Below, piece by piece: positions 47,074 through 56,927 of a DNA stretch of 64,000 bases. The translations under genes and the position numbers were made by a program. Below the pieces are notes generated by a model. The model was given only the letters and a program-made list of their open reading frames with translations. It was not told where the DNA came from and made no database searches. Every line of letters begins with the position of its first letter. Within the stretch, counting starts at the first letter, position 1. This DNA is from Prochlorococcus sp. AG-347-N23 (GTDB taxonomy: Bacteria; Cyanobacteriota; Cyanobacteriia; PCC-6307; Cyanobiaceae), in NCBI GenBank assembly GCA_003281125.1, contig QCCW01000001.1, positions 50,284 through 114,283 of the forward strand, in the 5' to 3' direction.

Positions 47074-48474
47074 TTGATTTTTGATTAAATATTCTGCAAT
47101 TTGTAGAGTAGCCAAACAATCATCTTTGTTATATTGGATAATTTTTTTTAAAAATATTTCGTTTTTTGTAATTTGATATTGAATCCACCAATAAAGGGCT
47201 TTCGAACCACTTACATTTTTATGCATCCATTCAAATCCAAGCCAATTAGAAACAGTTTTTAAGCCATAGTTTTTTAGTGGTAATACCCAAGACTTTCTTA
47301 TTAAGGTATGTAAGTCAATAAATCTGGAGGAAAGTGAATCAATTTCTTCAAAACTAAAATTTAGTTCTTTAGCAATATTAATTATTGATATTTTTTCAGT
47401 TTCTCCGTAATGCAAAACTGGCCATTCCTTGTGTGAAAAAAGTATTTCAAGAATTTTCCTGTAAGATTCTCCTTTATTGTTTTTGAGATTTAAGATAGGT
47501 TCATAAATAAGATCTTCTTTTTTTAGAGTCAAATCATTTACTTTTAAAAATCCATATAAAAAATCATGCTTTTCATCTGGATTTGACTCAATATCAAATA
47601 TATAAAATCCCGAACATATTTTTTCTAATAGATCTTCGGTATTTTTAATGGAAATGAAATATGGTTCTCCAGAAATATATGCTTGTGCTTGCTTTACAAA
47701 TATGGATGCTTTTTCATACTTCTGATCTTTGAATTTAGATAATTTCTCTCCAAGTTGTTTTTCGCTATACGAAGCTAATGTTTGGGTATTAGTTATTCCG
47801 TTTGCTTTGAGTAACGAGGCCGTTTTGGACCCTATCCCATCTATATCTGTTAGATATCCATTTTCTTTTGCTTCTTTGTCACAAAATTTTTGCCAGGAAC
47901 AAATAGTACATTTTTTTCTATCTTGAGTTATTTCTGGTATAGATCCCTCCAAGCATTCATTCAAATTTAATAAAACATTTAAAACTTTTTTTCTTAATTT
48001 TTTATTTAAATAAATTTCTTCAGCTTTAACTTTTTTATAAAAAGTTGAAATAACTAATCCTTTCTCAATTTTAGATTCTTGAAAAGATTCCAAAAGCATA
48101 GAACAAAAAGCTAAGTCGAATAAATGTTCTTTAGTTGTTTTGTGGCCTAACTTATAAACAACAGGTAAATATTTATATTCCCCCCATTTACTTTTACCTT
48201 TAGTCTTTAAAAGTAATTGTGGAAGTACCTCTACGTTTATATTTTGGAAAAGATTCCCTTTGATTTTTAATCCAATTACCCCTTGATAACCATTTTCACA
48301 GGCTTTTAATCCTGTATATATTTCACCATTACAAAATTCAGAGAAAATACGAAACTGATTAATTTTATCTATCGCTTTATGGGGAGACCAAACTTCATAA
48401 GATTTTTTACCCTTAAAATCGAGCCATGCTTTTCTTTTGCATCTTGTAAAACTTTTTAAATGAAGAGAATTCAA
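47059..48474 (-). CDS. TM0106-type RecB-like putative nuclease
   Basis: This 471-residue protein combines a RecB-like PD-(D/E)XK nuclease N-terminal part (FTRCKRKAWLDFKG; a C-terminal cysteine pair in CTICSWQKFCDKEA), a helix-hairpin-helix segment (DGIGSKTASLLKANGI) and a 3'-5' exonuclease/RNase H-like C-terminal domain (YIFDIESNPDEK, then RFIDLHTLIR and YNKDDC). That order matches the TM0106 family of putative nucleases. The four cysteines may bind an Fe-S cluster. The start is TTG; no ATG fits. Its cellular role is unknown. Confidence 0.82.
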   Translation of the reverse strand: MNSLHLKSFTRCKRKAWLDFKGKKSYEVWSPHKAIDKINQFRIFSEFCNGEIYTGLKACENGYQGVIGLKIKGNLFQNINVEVLPQLLLKTKGKSKWGEYKYLPVVYKLGHKTTKEHLFDLAFCSMLLESFQESKIEKGLVISTFYKKVKAEEIYLNKKLRKKVLNVLLNLNECLEGSIPEITQDRKKCTICSWQKFCDKEAKENGYLTDIDGIGSKTASLLKANGITNTQTLASYSEKQLGEKLSKFKDQKYEKASIFVKQAQAYISGEPYFISIKNTEDLLEKICSGFYIFDIESNPDEKHDFLYGFLKVNDLTLKKEDLIYEPILNLKNNKGESYRKILEILFSHKEWPVLHYGETEKISIINIAKELNFSFEEIDSLSSRFIDLHTLIRKSWVLPLKNYGLKTVSNWLGFEWMHKNVSGSKALYWWIQYQITKNEIFLKKIIQYNKDDCLATLQIAEYLIKNQLKKN

Positions 48475-48547
48475 ATTATTTTTTAAGGGAGGTTTTAAAA
48501 TTGACTCATATAAATTAGTATAGATAATTAAAAGAAATCAAGGAAAT

Positions 48548-50002
48548 TTGAGAGCTGATAAATTAGATAATATAAAATTTGGAACTGATGGTTGGAGAGG
48601 AATTATTGGTTTTGACTTTAACCTGTCCAATCTTTCAAGAGTTGTTGTCGCTGCATGTCAGGAGTTACATTATCAATACCATAAAAAAGTTAATTCAAAG
48701 AAAATTATTATTGGATATGATCGTAGATTTATGGCTTGTGAATTCGCCAAGCAAATAGTGCCTTTTGTAAGAGGATGTGGTTTCGAGCCGATCTTATCTG
48801 ACAGCTTTGTTACAACACCCTCTTGCAGTTTCTATGCCAGAGAAGTTGGTTGTCTTGGAGCGTTAGTAATTACAGCAAGTCATAATCCATATAATTGGCT
48901 AGGTCTGAAAATAAAGAGCTTTAATGGATGTTCTGTTGACGAATCTTTTACAAGTGAAGTTGAAAAAAGATTAATGCTTGGAAATTCAATTGAAAAAATA
49001 GATGGTATTAATCAATTTGTAGATATTAAGAAATTTCATTTAGATAGAATTAAATCCCTTTTTGATATTGACTATATTTCTAAGAGATTAAAAAAAATGA
49101 AATTGAGAATTTTTGTAGATTCTATGCATGGTTCAGCAGCAAATTGTATGGCTGAGATTTTTGCTTCTAATGATTTAGAAGTTATTTCAGAAATCAGGAA
49201 AGATGCTGATCCTTTTTTTGGAGGAAAACCTCCTGAACCTCTTTTGAATTATGCAGATGATCTAAAACAAACACTAATAAAAAATTCAACAAATGAAGTG
49301 AAAACTTTAGGAATAATATTTGATGGTGATGGTGATAGAATTGCGGCAATTGATGAAAAAGGAAGATACTCTAGTACTCAAGATTTACTTCCATTCTTTA
49401 TTAGCTATTTGGGCGAAATTAAAAATAATTCTTATCCAGTTTTAAAGACTGTTAGTGGTTCAGATATTATTAAAAATATATCAGAGAGTCAAAATAGAGA
49501 TGTTTTTGAACTTCCAGTTGGCTTTAAATATATTGCTGAAAAAATGATTAAAGAAAAAATATTTATTGGGGGAGAGGAATCTGGGGGAGTTGGTTTTGGT
49601 GACTTTATGCCTGAAAGAGATGCTCTATATGCAGCGATGGTTTTATTAAATGGAATTGCTGAAAAATCTCAATATTTATATAAAACCTTAGATGAAATTC
49701 AAGAAGATTTTGGGCCAAGTTTTTATAAAAGAATTGATATTAAATTTCCAAATCAGTCAGAAAAAAATAACGTAAAAGAATTTATCATAGATAATATTCC
49801 TGAGAATATTAATAATCACAAGTTAAAAAGTATCTCAAAGATAGATGGAATAAAGTTGAGAATTGATAAAAATTTTTGGCTTCTTTTTAGGTTTTCAGGA
49901 ACGGAACATCTTTTAAGGTTATATTGTGAAGCACCAAAAGAATCTTATCTAATTGAGGTATTAGAGTGGGGTCAAGAATTTATAAATTTAGCAGGAAAAT
50001 AA
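48548..50002 (+). CDS. Phosphoglucomutase/phosphomannomutase family protein
   Basis: This 484-residue alpha-D-phosphohexomutase has FGTDGWRGIIG, the phosphoserine loop ITASHNPYNWLG, the metal loop DGDGDRIAA, the sugar loop GGEESGGVGF, and RFSGTEHLLR. The GEESGG loop favours glucose/mannose substrates rather than GlmM. The start is TTG preceded by an AGGA ribosome-binding site. It is divergent from the nuclease and its end is 2 bp from the next gene's ATG. Whether it is a PGM or PMM is open. Confidence 0.9.
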   Translation: MRADKLDNIKFGTDGWRGIIGFDFNLSNLSRVVVAACQELHYQYHKKVNSKKIIIGYDRRFMACEFAKQIVPFVRGCGFEPILSDSFVTTPSCSFYAREVGCLGALVITASHNPYNWLGLKIKSFNGCSVDESFTSEVEKRLMLGNSIEKIDGINQFVDIKKFHLDRIKSLFDIDYISKRLKKMKLRIFVDSMHGSAANCMAEIFASNDLEVISEIRKDADPFFGGKPPEPLLNYADDLKQTLIKNSTNEVKTLGIIFDGDGDRIAAIDEKGRYSSTQDLLPFFISYLGEIKNNSYPVLKTVSGSDIIKNISESQNRDVFELPVGFKYIAEKMIKEKIFIGGEESGGVGFGDFMPERDALYAAMVLLNGIAEKSQYLYKTLDEIQEDFGPSFYKRIDIKFPNQSEKNNVKEFIIDNIPENINNHKLKSISKIDGIKLRIDKNFWLLFRFSGTEHLLRLYCEAPKESYLIEVLEWGQEFINLAGK

Positions 50003-50004
50003 GG

Positions 50005-50580
50005 ATGAAAAATTTATATTTAGCGAGTAAGAATAAAGGCAAAATTGAAGAATATAAGAAATTGCTTGCTGGAGTTAATTGTAAATTATTACTCCAGCCA
50101 GAATCATTAGAAGTTGAAGAGGATGGACTGACATTTAGAGATAATGCAATTAAAAAAGCGAGTGAAGTTTCGAGAAAAACGAATAATTTTTCAATAGCAG
50201 ATGATTCAGGTATTTGTATTGAAGCACTAGGTGGTAAGCCAGGCATTTACTCATCTAGATATGCAGAAAATGATCAGAAGAGAATTGAACGAGTTTTAAG
50301 CGAACTTAATGGAGTTCAAAATAGAAGTGCTTTCTTTATTGCTAATATTTGTGTTTGTTCCCCAAATGGTGAAGTGATTATTGAATCTGAGGCCAAATGT
50401 CATGGCAATATTATTTTAAACCCCAGAGGAAGAAGTGGTTTTGGGTATGACCCAATTTTTGAGGAGAGTTATACCAGATTAACTTTCGCAGAAATGAATA
50501 ATGATATTAAAGACTCTTGTAGTCATAGAGGTAAAGCATTAAAAAAAATTATTCCAGATTTAATTGAAATTTTTTCTTAA
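50005..50580 (+). CDS. rdgB: XTP/dITP pyrophosphatase
   Basis: RdgB/HAM1 removes non-canonical purine nucleotides such as dITP and XTP from the pool. The 191-residue protein begins with YLASKNKGKIEEYKKLL and has ADDSGICIEALGGKPGIYSSR and GFGYDPIFEE, all diagnostic. I chose the ATG at 50005, 2 bp after the phosphohexomutase stop, over an in-frame start inside that gene at 49966. It is convergent with the carotenoid oxygenase gene. Confidence 0.94.
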   Translation: MKNLYLASKNKGKIEEYKKLLAGVNCKLLLQPESLEVEEDGLTFRDNAIKKASEVSRKTNNFSIADDSGICIEALGGKPGIYSSRYAENDQKRIERVLSELNGVQNRSAFFIANICVCSPNGEVIIESEAKCHGNIILNPRGRSGFGYDPIFEESYTRLTFAEMNNDIKDSCSHRGKALKKIIPDLIEIFS

Positions 50581-50582
50581 TT

Positions 50583-52106
50583 TCAATTAACCCAAGATCC
50601 ATGAAGGCCATGAGGAATTGAAATAGGTAATTCATAAACAGCTAGTTCTTTTAAGTCTTTTGCGTCTAATATCACTAAATCGCTTCCTCTTCTTTCTCCG
50701 TTCCATATAAGTATAAATAAAAATCCCTCATCTTCTTTTGAAGAGTTTTCTGATGGAACCATAATTGGTTCACTAACAAATCCACTTGGACCTGCTGACC
50801 AAGAAATCTCTTCCTTAGAAGTTAAATTTATTTTTTTTATTGCTTGCAGTGGAGCGTTCCCCAGCTTTTGAGATGTGCTTGCCATCCAACTAAAAGTTGC
50901 TTTTAATCCTAAGTTTTTAGGATTAATAACAGCAAATTCACAACATTGTTCACTGTAAGTTTCAAGTTCACAAGTATTTGTCTTTAGATCGATAATTGAT
51001 CTTTTCAGTTTTCCCTCTGGATATTTATCGAAGTCAATATCTCTAAAATTCTCGTCTGGACCTACTGATGGGAAATCATCATAAAAAATACTATCTAATA
51101 CGATTTTGGAATCTTTTTCAAATGCGTTTACATGATGAAAAACGAATCCTTCTGGAGCATCTATTGTTAAAGGAGGCTGTCCTCTAAATAATCCACTTTC
51201 TCTGGGGATGATAAAAAACTTTGCCTTTTTATTTGGGTTTGACTTTAGACATTGTGCTGCTCCTCTTTGTCCCATTACAAATGGAAGAGGGTTGAAATCA
51301 ATAGCATTCTGTAAAAATATTGCCCAATTAGTTGTAATTGCGAAATCATGAAGGAATGCAAAGCCATTAAAGGTATCTTTTCTGTCAAAAATGAGCTCTC
51401 CAGAATTTGTACCAGCGTTATCAAATTCCATTAATCTAATGGTACTTTTTGGCCCGGTTTGTACTCCAAAAGTGACTAAAAGTTCTGAAGATGCATTTGA
51501 GTTTAAGTCTGTTTTGGGATGAGCACTGAATGCTTCGTTAGGCTTGAGTACCCCTTTTAATGTTGTTAAACCAATAGTGTCAAGACTATCAGGATCCATT
51601 GCATGTGGACCTGCTGCTTCCCATAATGCGAGAATTTCATCTCCTAATTTAATGACATGTGTATTAGCGATATTCTTGAATTTTAGATCTAATGCATTAT
51701 TTAAAATTCCTCCATTTTTTTGTGTTCCAAAAACACCTCTATAAATAAATTTATCTATTTTTTCTTCTTCCAAATAGCCTTTAGTTTTAACAAATCTATT
51801 TGTTAAGCAGGGCTGACCATTTTCGAATTTTATGGATGTTATCATCCCATCACCATCAAATGGATGATGAACCCATTGTCCACCTCTCTCTAATATTCCT
51901 GGTCCATTTCTTAATAATGTTCCATTTAAATTTTTAATATTATTACCTTTGCTAATTTTTAGAGGCTCTTTAGTTAGCTCCTTTTCTACATTTTGATAAG
52001 CACTTGACCAATCTTCTTTTTTAAAAATATTAAATTTATCAATTTTTTTATCTTGTAAATTAGTCACAACAAAACGATTACTTTCTCTATTTTCACCAAA
52101 AATCAA
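50583..52106 (-). CDS. Carotenoid cleavage oxygenase
   Basis: This about 507-residue protein belongs to the carotenoid cleavage dioxygenase/RPE65 family of non-haem iron oxygenases. The seven-bladed propeller is marked by GNGPGI-like RNGPGILE, HPFDGDGM, and the iron-ligand histidines in AHPKTD, FLHDFAIT, FHHVNAFE and the C-terminal PHGLHGSWV. It may cleave carotenoids or apocarotenoids (relatives include Synechocystis Diox1/ACO). The start is uncertain: TTG at 52104-52106 is used here, but a GTG 13 codons downstream (TNLQDKK) is also possible. Confidence 0.9.
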   Translation of the reverse strand: MIFGENRESNRFVVTNLQDKKIDKFNIFKKEDWSSAYQNVEKELTKEPLKISKGNNIKNLNGTLLRNGPGILERGGQWVHHPFDGDGMITSIKFENGQPCLTNRFVKTKGYLEEEKIDKFIYRGVFGTQKNGGILNNALDLKFKNIANTHVIKLGDEILALWEAAGPHAMDPDSLDTIGLTTLKGVLKPNEAFSAHPKTDLNSNASSELLVTFGVQTGPKSTIRLMEFDNAGTNSGELIFDRKDTFNGFAFLHDFAITTNWAIFLQNAIDFNPLPFVMGQRGAAQCLKSNPNKKAKFFIIPRESGLFRGQPPLTIDAPEGFVFHHVNAFEKDSKIVLDSIFYDDFPSVGPDENFRDIDFDKYPEGKLKRSIIDLKTNTCELETYSEQCCEFAVINPKNLGLKATFSWMASTSQKLGNAPLQAIKKINLTSKEEISWSAGPSGFVSEPIMVPSENSSKEDEGFLFILIWNGERRGSDLVILDAKDLKELAVYELPISIPHGLHGSWVN

Positions 52107-52139
52107 CTGAATTGTGGCTAATTCGAAAAAATTCCTATT

Positions 52140-52745
52140 TTATTGTTTTTCTAACATTCCTTTACTGCTTGGAATTGTATCAGATCTTCTTGGATCTATC
52201 TCGGTAGCCATTCTCATTGCTCTTGAAAAAGCTTTAAAGCAAGCCTCAACTATGTGATGTGAATTACTTCCTCGTATTTGATTAATATGCAGAGTAATAC
52301 CGCTATTATTTATAAAGGCAATAAAAAACTCTCTTACTAGTTCAGTATCATAATTTCCTATTCTAGGGGCTTTTAATTGAAGATCATAAGATAGATGCGG
52401 TCTACCAGAGCAGTCTAAAGTGACTTGAACTAATGCTTCATCTAATGGGGCAAAGAAATGTCCAAATCTGCCTATTCCTTTTCTTTCTCCCAAGGCTTTT
52501 GAAAATGCTTTGCCTAATGCGATTCCTACATCTTCATTTGTATGATGATCATCAATATGGGTATCTCCAATTGCTTTTATTTTTAAATCGAACAGACCAT
52601 GACTGGATATTTGATGAAGCATATGATCTAAGAATGGTATCCCCGTATCAATCTCAGAAATTCCATTTCCATCTAAGTTTATAAATACAGAAATATCTGT
52701 TTCATTCGTTTTTCTTTTTATTTCAGATTGCCTTAGAGATGACAT
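52140..52745 (-). CDS. hisB: Imidazoleglycerol-phosphate dehydratase
   Basis: HisB dehydrates imidazoleglycerol phosphate in histidine synthesis, using a manganese cluster. The 201-residue protein contains the duplicated metal-binding motifs [16 protein letters not shown] and [18 protein letters not shown], and [12 protein letters not shown]. It is the monofunctional form, without the phosphatase domain. It is followed upstream by fabI on the same strand. Confidence 0.97.
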   Translation of the reverse strand: MSSLRQSEIKRKTNETDISVFINLDGNGISEIDTGIPFLDHMLHQISSHGLFDLKIKAIGDTHIDDHHTNEDVGIALGKAFSKALGERKGIGRFGHFFAPLDEALVQVTLDCSGRPHLSYDLQLKAPRIGNYDTELVREFFIAFINNSGITLHINQIRGSNSHHIVEACFKAFSRAMRMATEIDPRRSDTIPSSKGMLEKQ

Positions 52746-52765
52746 TTTTATGCAAAAAAATTAGT

Positions 52766-53548
52766 TTACATTCCATTAATGCAGTAACCCGCATCAACAT
52801 AAATTGTTTGGCCTGAAATGCCGCTAGAGAGATCACTTAATAAAAAAGCAGCTGTATTACCTACTTCTGTTTGAGTGACTGTTCTGCGTAAAGGAGCCTT
52901 TTCTTCAACGTTGTGAATCATATCTAAAATGCCACCTATAGCAGAACTCGCAAGTGTTCTTATAGGCCCAGCACTTATTGCGTTAACTCTGACTTGTTTT
53001 TCGGGACCAAGTTCTGCAGAAAGATATCTTACTGAAGCTTCTAAAGCTGCTTTAGCAACTCCCATCACGTTATAGTTAGGAATCGCCCTTTCTGAACCTA
53101 AATAAGTTAATGAGACAACTCCAGCACCATCACTAAAAAGTGGTTTTGCTGCTTTACATAAAGGTGCTATCGAATATGCACTTATATTAAGAGCCCTATC
53201 AAAACCCTCTGAAGTGGTAGCACTATAATCTCCAATTAATTCATCTCGTCCTGCAAATGCTAGGCAGTGAACTAATCCGTCAATTTGCCCCCAATTGTCT
53301 TTTATATTTTTAAAGATTTCTTCAATTTGAGCTGGATTTTGAACATCAAGAGGCAAAAATAACGATGGGTTTAAAGGTTCAGTTAGTTCTCTAACTTTAG
53401 ACTCGAATCTTCCCTTATCATCAGGCAAATATGTAATTCCAAGTTCTGCGCCAGCTTTTGAAAGTTGTTGAGCGATACCCCATGCTATTGAACGATTGTT
53501 GGCAATTCCCGTAACAAGAATTTTTTTGCCAGTTAGATTTAGAAGCAT
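52766..53548 (-). CDS. fabI: Enoyl-[acyl-carrier-protein] reductase (NADH)
   Basis: FabI reduces trans-2-enoyl-ACP in the last step of fatty-acid elongation. The 260-residue SDR protein has the NAD-binding VTGIANNRSIAWGIAQQL, and the FabI-specific catalytic spacing YNVMGVAKAALE (Tyr-x6-Lys). The C-terminus YVDAGYCINGM is also typical. It lies 20 bp upstream of hisB on the same strand and is divergent from a redoxin gene. Confidence 0.96.
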   Translation of the reverse strand: MLLNLTGKKILVTGIANNRSIAWGIAQQLSKAGAELGITYLPDDKGRFESKVRELTEPLNPSLFLPLDVQNPAQIEEIFKNIKDNWGQIDGLVHCLAFAGRDELIGDYSATTSEGFDRALNISAYSIAPLCKAAKPLFSDGAGVVSLTYLGSERAIPNYNVMGVAKAALEASVRYLSAELGPEKQVRVNAISAGPIRTLASSAIGGILDMIHNVEEKAPLRRTVTQTEVGNTAAFLLSDLSSGISGQTIYVDAGYCINGM

Positions 53549-53653
53549 TTTGTTTATTATTTCTATTATTCTCCTATATAAAAGTACCTATCTTTACGGA
53601 TTACTGCAAAATATACAATAATTTTCAAATATCAAATAATTTTTAACTTGAAC

Positions 53654-54244
53654 ATGGTAAGAACAAATTCTATGGTTTTGGAATTAGGTTTTAAATTGCC
53701 GAATTTCGAAATGTTAAATGCTAATTCTCCAAATAATCAATATTTTAATTCCCATAATCTAGATAATAGGCATTTACTTTTAATGTTTATTTGTGCCCAT
53801 TGTCCATTTGTTAAATATATTGAGAATCAAATTTTCACCTTAAGTAAAGAAATTGAAAATACAGTTCAAACGGTTGCAATTTCTAGTAATGATATTGTCA
53901 CTCATCCTTCAGATTCTCCTGAAAATTTGAGATTACAAGCACAATCACACGGATGGAGTTTTCCTTACTTATTCGATCAAGATCAAAATTTTGCTAAGGA
54001 GTTAAAAGCAGCTTGCACTCCAGATTTTTATCTTTTTTCCAATAAAGGAGATGGCAATTTTTTATTGTATTATCACGGCCAATTAGATGATAGTAGACCG
54101 GGTAATAATATCCCATTATCTGGTGAAGATTTGCGCTCTGCTGTAAGAGATTTGAATCAAGATAATTCTTCTCCTTCAAATCAGCTTCCGTCTTTGGGTT
54201 GCAACATTAAATGGACTCCTGGCAAAGAACCGAGTTGGTTTTAA
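53654..54244 (+). CDS. Thioredoxin-fold redoxin (AhpC/TSA-like)
   Basis: This 196-residue protein has a peroxiredoxin/thioredoxin-like fold with FICAHCPFVKYIENQI (Cys-x2-Cys) and a second conserved region CTPDFYLF. The FHCxHCPFVK and CTPDFY pattern is found in a family of bacterial redoxins that act as thioredoxin-like or peroxidase proteins. The start is chosen at the ATG at 53654; a TTG two codons upstream and an ATG at 53672 are alternatives. The function is only broadly known. Confidence 0.8.
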   Translation: MVRTNSMVLELGFKLPNFEMLNANSPNNQYFNSHNLDNRHLLLMFICAHCPFVKYIENQIFTLSKEIENTVQTVAISSNDIVTHPSDSPENLRLQAQSHGWSFPYLFDQDQNFAKELKAACTPDFYLFSNKGDGNFLLYYHGQLDDSRPGNNIPLSGEDLRSAVRDLNQDNSSPSNQLPSLGCNIKWTPGKEPSWF

Positions 54245-54300
54245 TGAATTAAAATGTTTTTTTTACCATAGCAATATGGTTTAGGGTTAGTATATTTATT

Positions 54301-55506
54301 ATGAAGATTCCTCCATTTACTTTAGATAGGCAATATCAAGAAATTAGCTCTGAAATTGAGAGTGAGGTTTTTAAAGTTTTGAAAGAGGGTCAATTTATTA
54401 AAGGCCAACAAGTCACCATATTTGAGGAAAAATTTTCTAATCTAATTGGAGTCGAACATACTATTGGATGTAATAGTGGAACTGATGCTTTAGTGTTAGC
54501 TTTGCGCGCATTAGATATTGGTGTGGGTGACGAAGTTATTACCTCATCTTTTAGCTTTTTTGCGACTGCAGAGGCTATTAGTGCAGTTGGTGCTAATCCT
54601 GTTTTAGTAGATATAGATCCTGAAACTTATCTCATTAATACTGCACTAATAGAACAAGAAATTAATTCTAATACTAAAGCAATAATGCCTGTTCATCTTT
54701 TTGGAAATGCAGTGAATATGACTTTAATAAAATCATTGGCCAACAAATATGACTTAAAAGTAATCGAAGATTGTGCCCAGGCAACATGCACAATGTGGGA
54801 AAATTCAAAAGTTGGTAGTATCGGAGATATAGGTTGTTTTAGCTTTTTCCCTACTAAGAATTTAGGAGCTGCTGGAGATGGTGGAGCAGTAACAACATCA
54901 GATCAGAAGATTGCCCAAAAAATTAGAGAACTAGCTGTTCATGGAAGTCCAATAAGATATCATCATACTCAAATTGGATATAACAGCAGACTTGATACCA
55001 TTCAAGCTGCCATATTAAATATCAAAATTAAATATATTTCTAAGTGGATTAATAATCGCCAAAAAATCGCTAGAAATTACCTTGATCTTTTAGAAAAAAA
55101 TCCATTTATTAGTTTTCCTGAAATTAGCTCTGATTCAACTTCCCATTCTTGGAATCAATTTGTCATCAAATTAAGAAATGATAAATATTTTTTAAATGAA
55201 GATTTTGCAAATTTATTTGATACTGATTACAAAAAATATTATTCCTTAAGAAATTTGGTAAAACAACAACTTTTTGAAAAAGGTATTAACTCAATTATTT
55301 ACTACCCAATTCCAATACATGCACAAATAGCTTACATAAATAAAAATTTTTCTAGAAAAAAACTTACCAATACAGAAAGGATTTGTACGGAAGTTCTTAG
55401 TCTTCCAATGTTTCCTGAAATATCTTATGAAGAGCAAGTTTATGTAGCAGAAAATTTAAATAAAGTTCTAAAGAATTGCATAGAGGAAATTCAAATTTCA
55501 GCGTAA
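54301..55506 (+). CDS. DegT/DnrJ/EryC1/StrS aminotransferase
   Basis: This 401-residue PLP enzyme of the sugar aminotransferase family has GCNSGTDALVLALRAL near the N-terminus, DCAQATCT, and the PLP lysine in SFFPTKNLGAAGDGGAV. Family members aminate keto-sugars for cell-surface polysaccharides. It is an isolated gene and no other sugar-biosynthesis gene is adjacent, so the substrate is unknown. It overlaps the convergent photolyase gene by 16 bp. Confidence 0.9.
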   Translation: MKIPPFTLDRQYQEISSEIESEVFKVLKEGQFIKGQQVTIFEEKFSNLIGVEHTIGCNSGTDALVLALRALDIGVGDEVITSSFSFFATAEAISAVGANPVLVDIDPETYLINTALIEQEINSNTKAIMPVHLFGNAVNMTLIKSLANKYDLKVIEDCAQATCTMWENSKVGSIGDIGCFSFFPTKNLGAAGDGGAVTTSDQKIAQKIRELAVHGSPIRYHHTQIGYNSRLDTIQAAILNIKIKYISKWINNRQKIARNYLDLLEKNPFISFPEISSDSTSHSWNQFVIKLRNDKYFLNEDFANLFDTDYKKYYSLRNLVKQQLFEKGINSIIYYPIPIHAQIAYINKNFSRKKLTNTERICTEVLSLPMFPEISYEEQVYVAENLNKVLKNCIEEIQISA

Positions 55507-56927
55507 AGTGATTTAAATAATTTTTGTTGAATATTGTGATTGACAATAGGGCTTGAATAATTATTTTTTTCTAAATTAGATATCTCCCCATTTAATAATT
55601 CTGAATTTGACACTTTAGATAATTCAGGAATCCAATATTTTATATATTCGCAAATAGGATCAAATTTTTTTGCTTGGGTATATGGATTAAAAATTCTAAG
55701 TGGTTTTGGATCCATACCGCTACTGGAGCTCCACTGCCATCCCCCATTATTTGCAGCTAAGTCTCCATCAACCAAAGTCTCCATAAATTTTTTCTCGCCC
55801 ATTTGCCAATTGCATATAAGATCTTTTACCAGAAATGAAGCGACTATCATCCTACATCTGTTATGCATCCAACCAGTACTATTTAGTTGACGCATTGCTG
55901 CATCAACTATAGGTACTCCGGTCTCTCCGTTGTTCCAATGCTGAAACAATTCATTATTGTTTTGCCATGGAAAGTGATCCCATTTTTTTCTATATGGACC
56001 TTTCTCTAATTCTGGGAAATGAAATAAGCAATGTTGATAAAATTCACGCCAAACAAGTTCTTTTTGCCAAGTTTCAATTGATAGGTAATTTCCTTGATTT
56101 GAAAAATCTGAATTTAAATTTAATGTGGTATTCCAAACCTTTCTAATGCTGATGGTTCCGAATCTTAAAGATGCACTTAGGAAAGATGTCCCATTATGGG
56201 AAGGAAAATCTCGTGCAGAATTATAAGAATATATTTTTTTTTCGTTAATGAAGTTTTCTAATAATGTTTCTGCAGCATTCTCTCCAGGTCTGCATGGACA
56301 AATATTCGCACCAGCAAATTTGATATTTTTGATAAATTCCTCTAGAACCGAATCAGATAAATTTATTGTCTTATTTTCTTTGAGTTTATTATCTATATCT
56401 TTAAACTGGAAAACAACTTTATCTTGGTCATATGGACCTAATAAATTCATTTTTGATTTAAGGTTTTTATAAAAAGGCCCATAAACTGAATAAGGTTTAT
56501 TATTTCCGGAAAATATTTTTAAAGGATCTACTAATAAGTGATCCCAAGTTTCAATAACTTGAATATTTTGTTCTTCTAAATTTTTTTTTATTTTTAAATC
56601 GCGATTAATCTCATAAGGTTCAATTGATCTATTCCAAAAAACAAATTTAGCATCTATATTCTTTGCTAATTGAGGAATTATTAATACCGGATCTCCTTCT
56701 TCCATGATTAATCTACTACCCATTTTTTTCCAATTATTTCCTAATTCTTGAAGCGAATTTCCTAGAAACCAAGCTCTTGAACTTGCATTGAAATCGTGTG
56801 AGTAATTTTTATCAAATATATAAGTTGAAGTAATAGCATTTGATAATGAAAATGCTTTGATTAAAGCTTGATTATCAAATATTCTTAAATCCTTTCTATG
56901 CCAAAAAAGTATTCTAGGTTTATTCAT
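55491..56927 (-). CDS. phr: Deoxyribodipyrimidine photolyase
   Basis: This 478-residue protein is a class I CPD photolyase that repairs pyrimidine dimers with blue light. It has the N-terminal antenna domain (ILFWHRKDLRIFDNQAL), and a C-terminal FAD domain with WQKELVWREFYQH, MRQLNSTGWMHNRCRM and WQWSSSSGMDPKPLRIFNP. The start is ATG and overlaps the NUDIX gene's stop by 4 bp. The pair suggests an operon; photolyases are prominent in high-light marine cyanobacteria. Confidence 0.95.
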   Translation of the reverse strand: MNKPRILFWHRKDLRIFDNQALIKAFSLSNAITSTYIFDKNYSHDFNASSRAWFLGNSLQELGNNWKKMGSRLIMEEGDPVLIIPQLAKNIDAKFVFWNRSIEPYEINRDLKIKKNLEEQNIQVIETWDHLLVDPLKIFSGNNKPYSVYGPFYKNLKSKMNLLGPYDQDKVVFQFKDIDNKLKENKTINLSDSVLEEFIKNIKFAGANICPCRPGENAAETLLENFINEKKIYSYNSARDFPSHNGTSFLSASLRFGTISIRKVWNTTLNLNSDFSNQGNYLSIETWQKELVWREFYQHCLFHFPELEKGPYRKKWDHFPWQNNNELFQHWNNGETGVPIVDAAMRQLNSTGWMHNRCRMIVASFLVKDLICNWQMGEKKFMETLVDGDLAANNGGWQWSSSSGMDPKPLRIFNPYTQAKKFDPICEYIKYWIPELSKVSNSELLNGEISNLEKNNYSSPIVNHNIQQKLFKSLYAEI

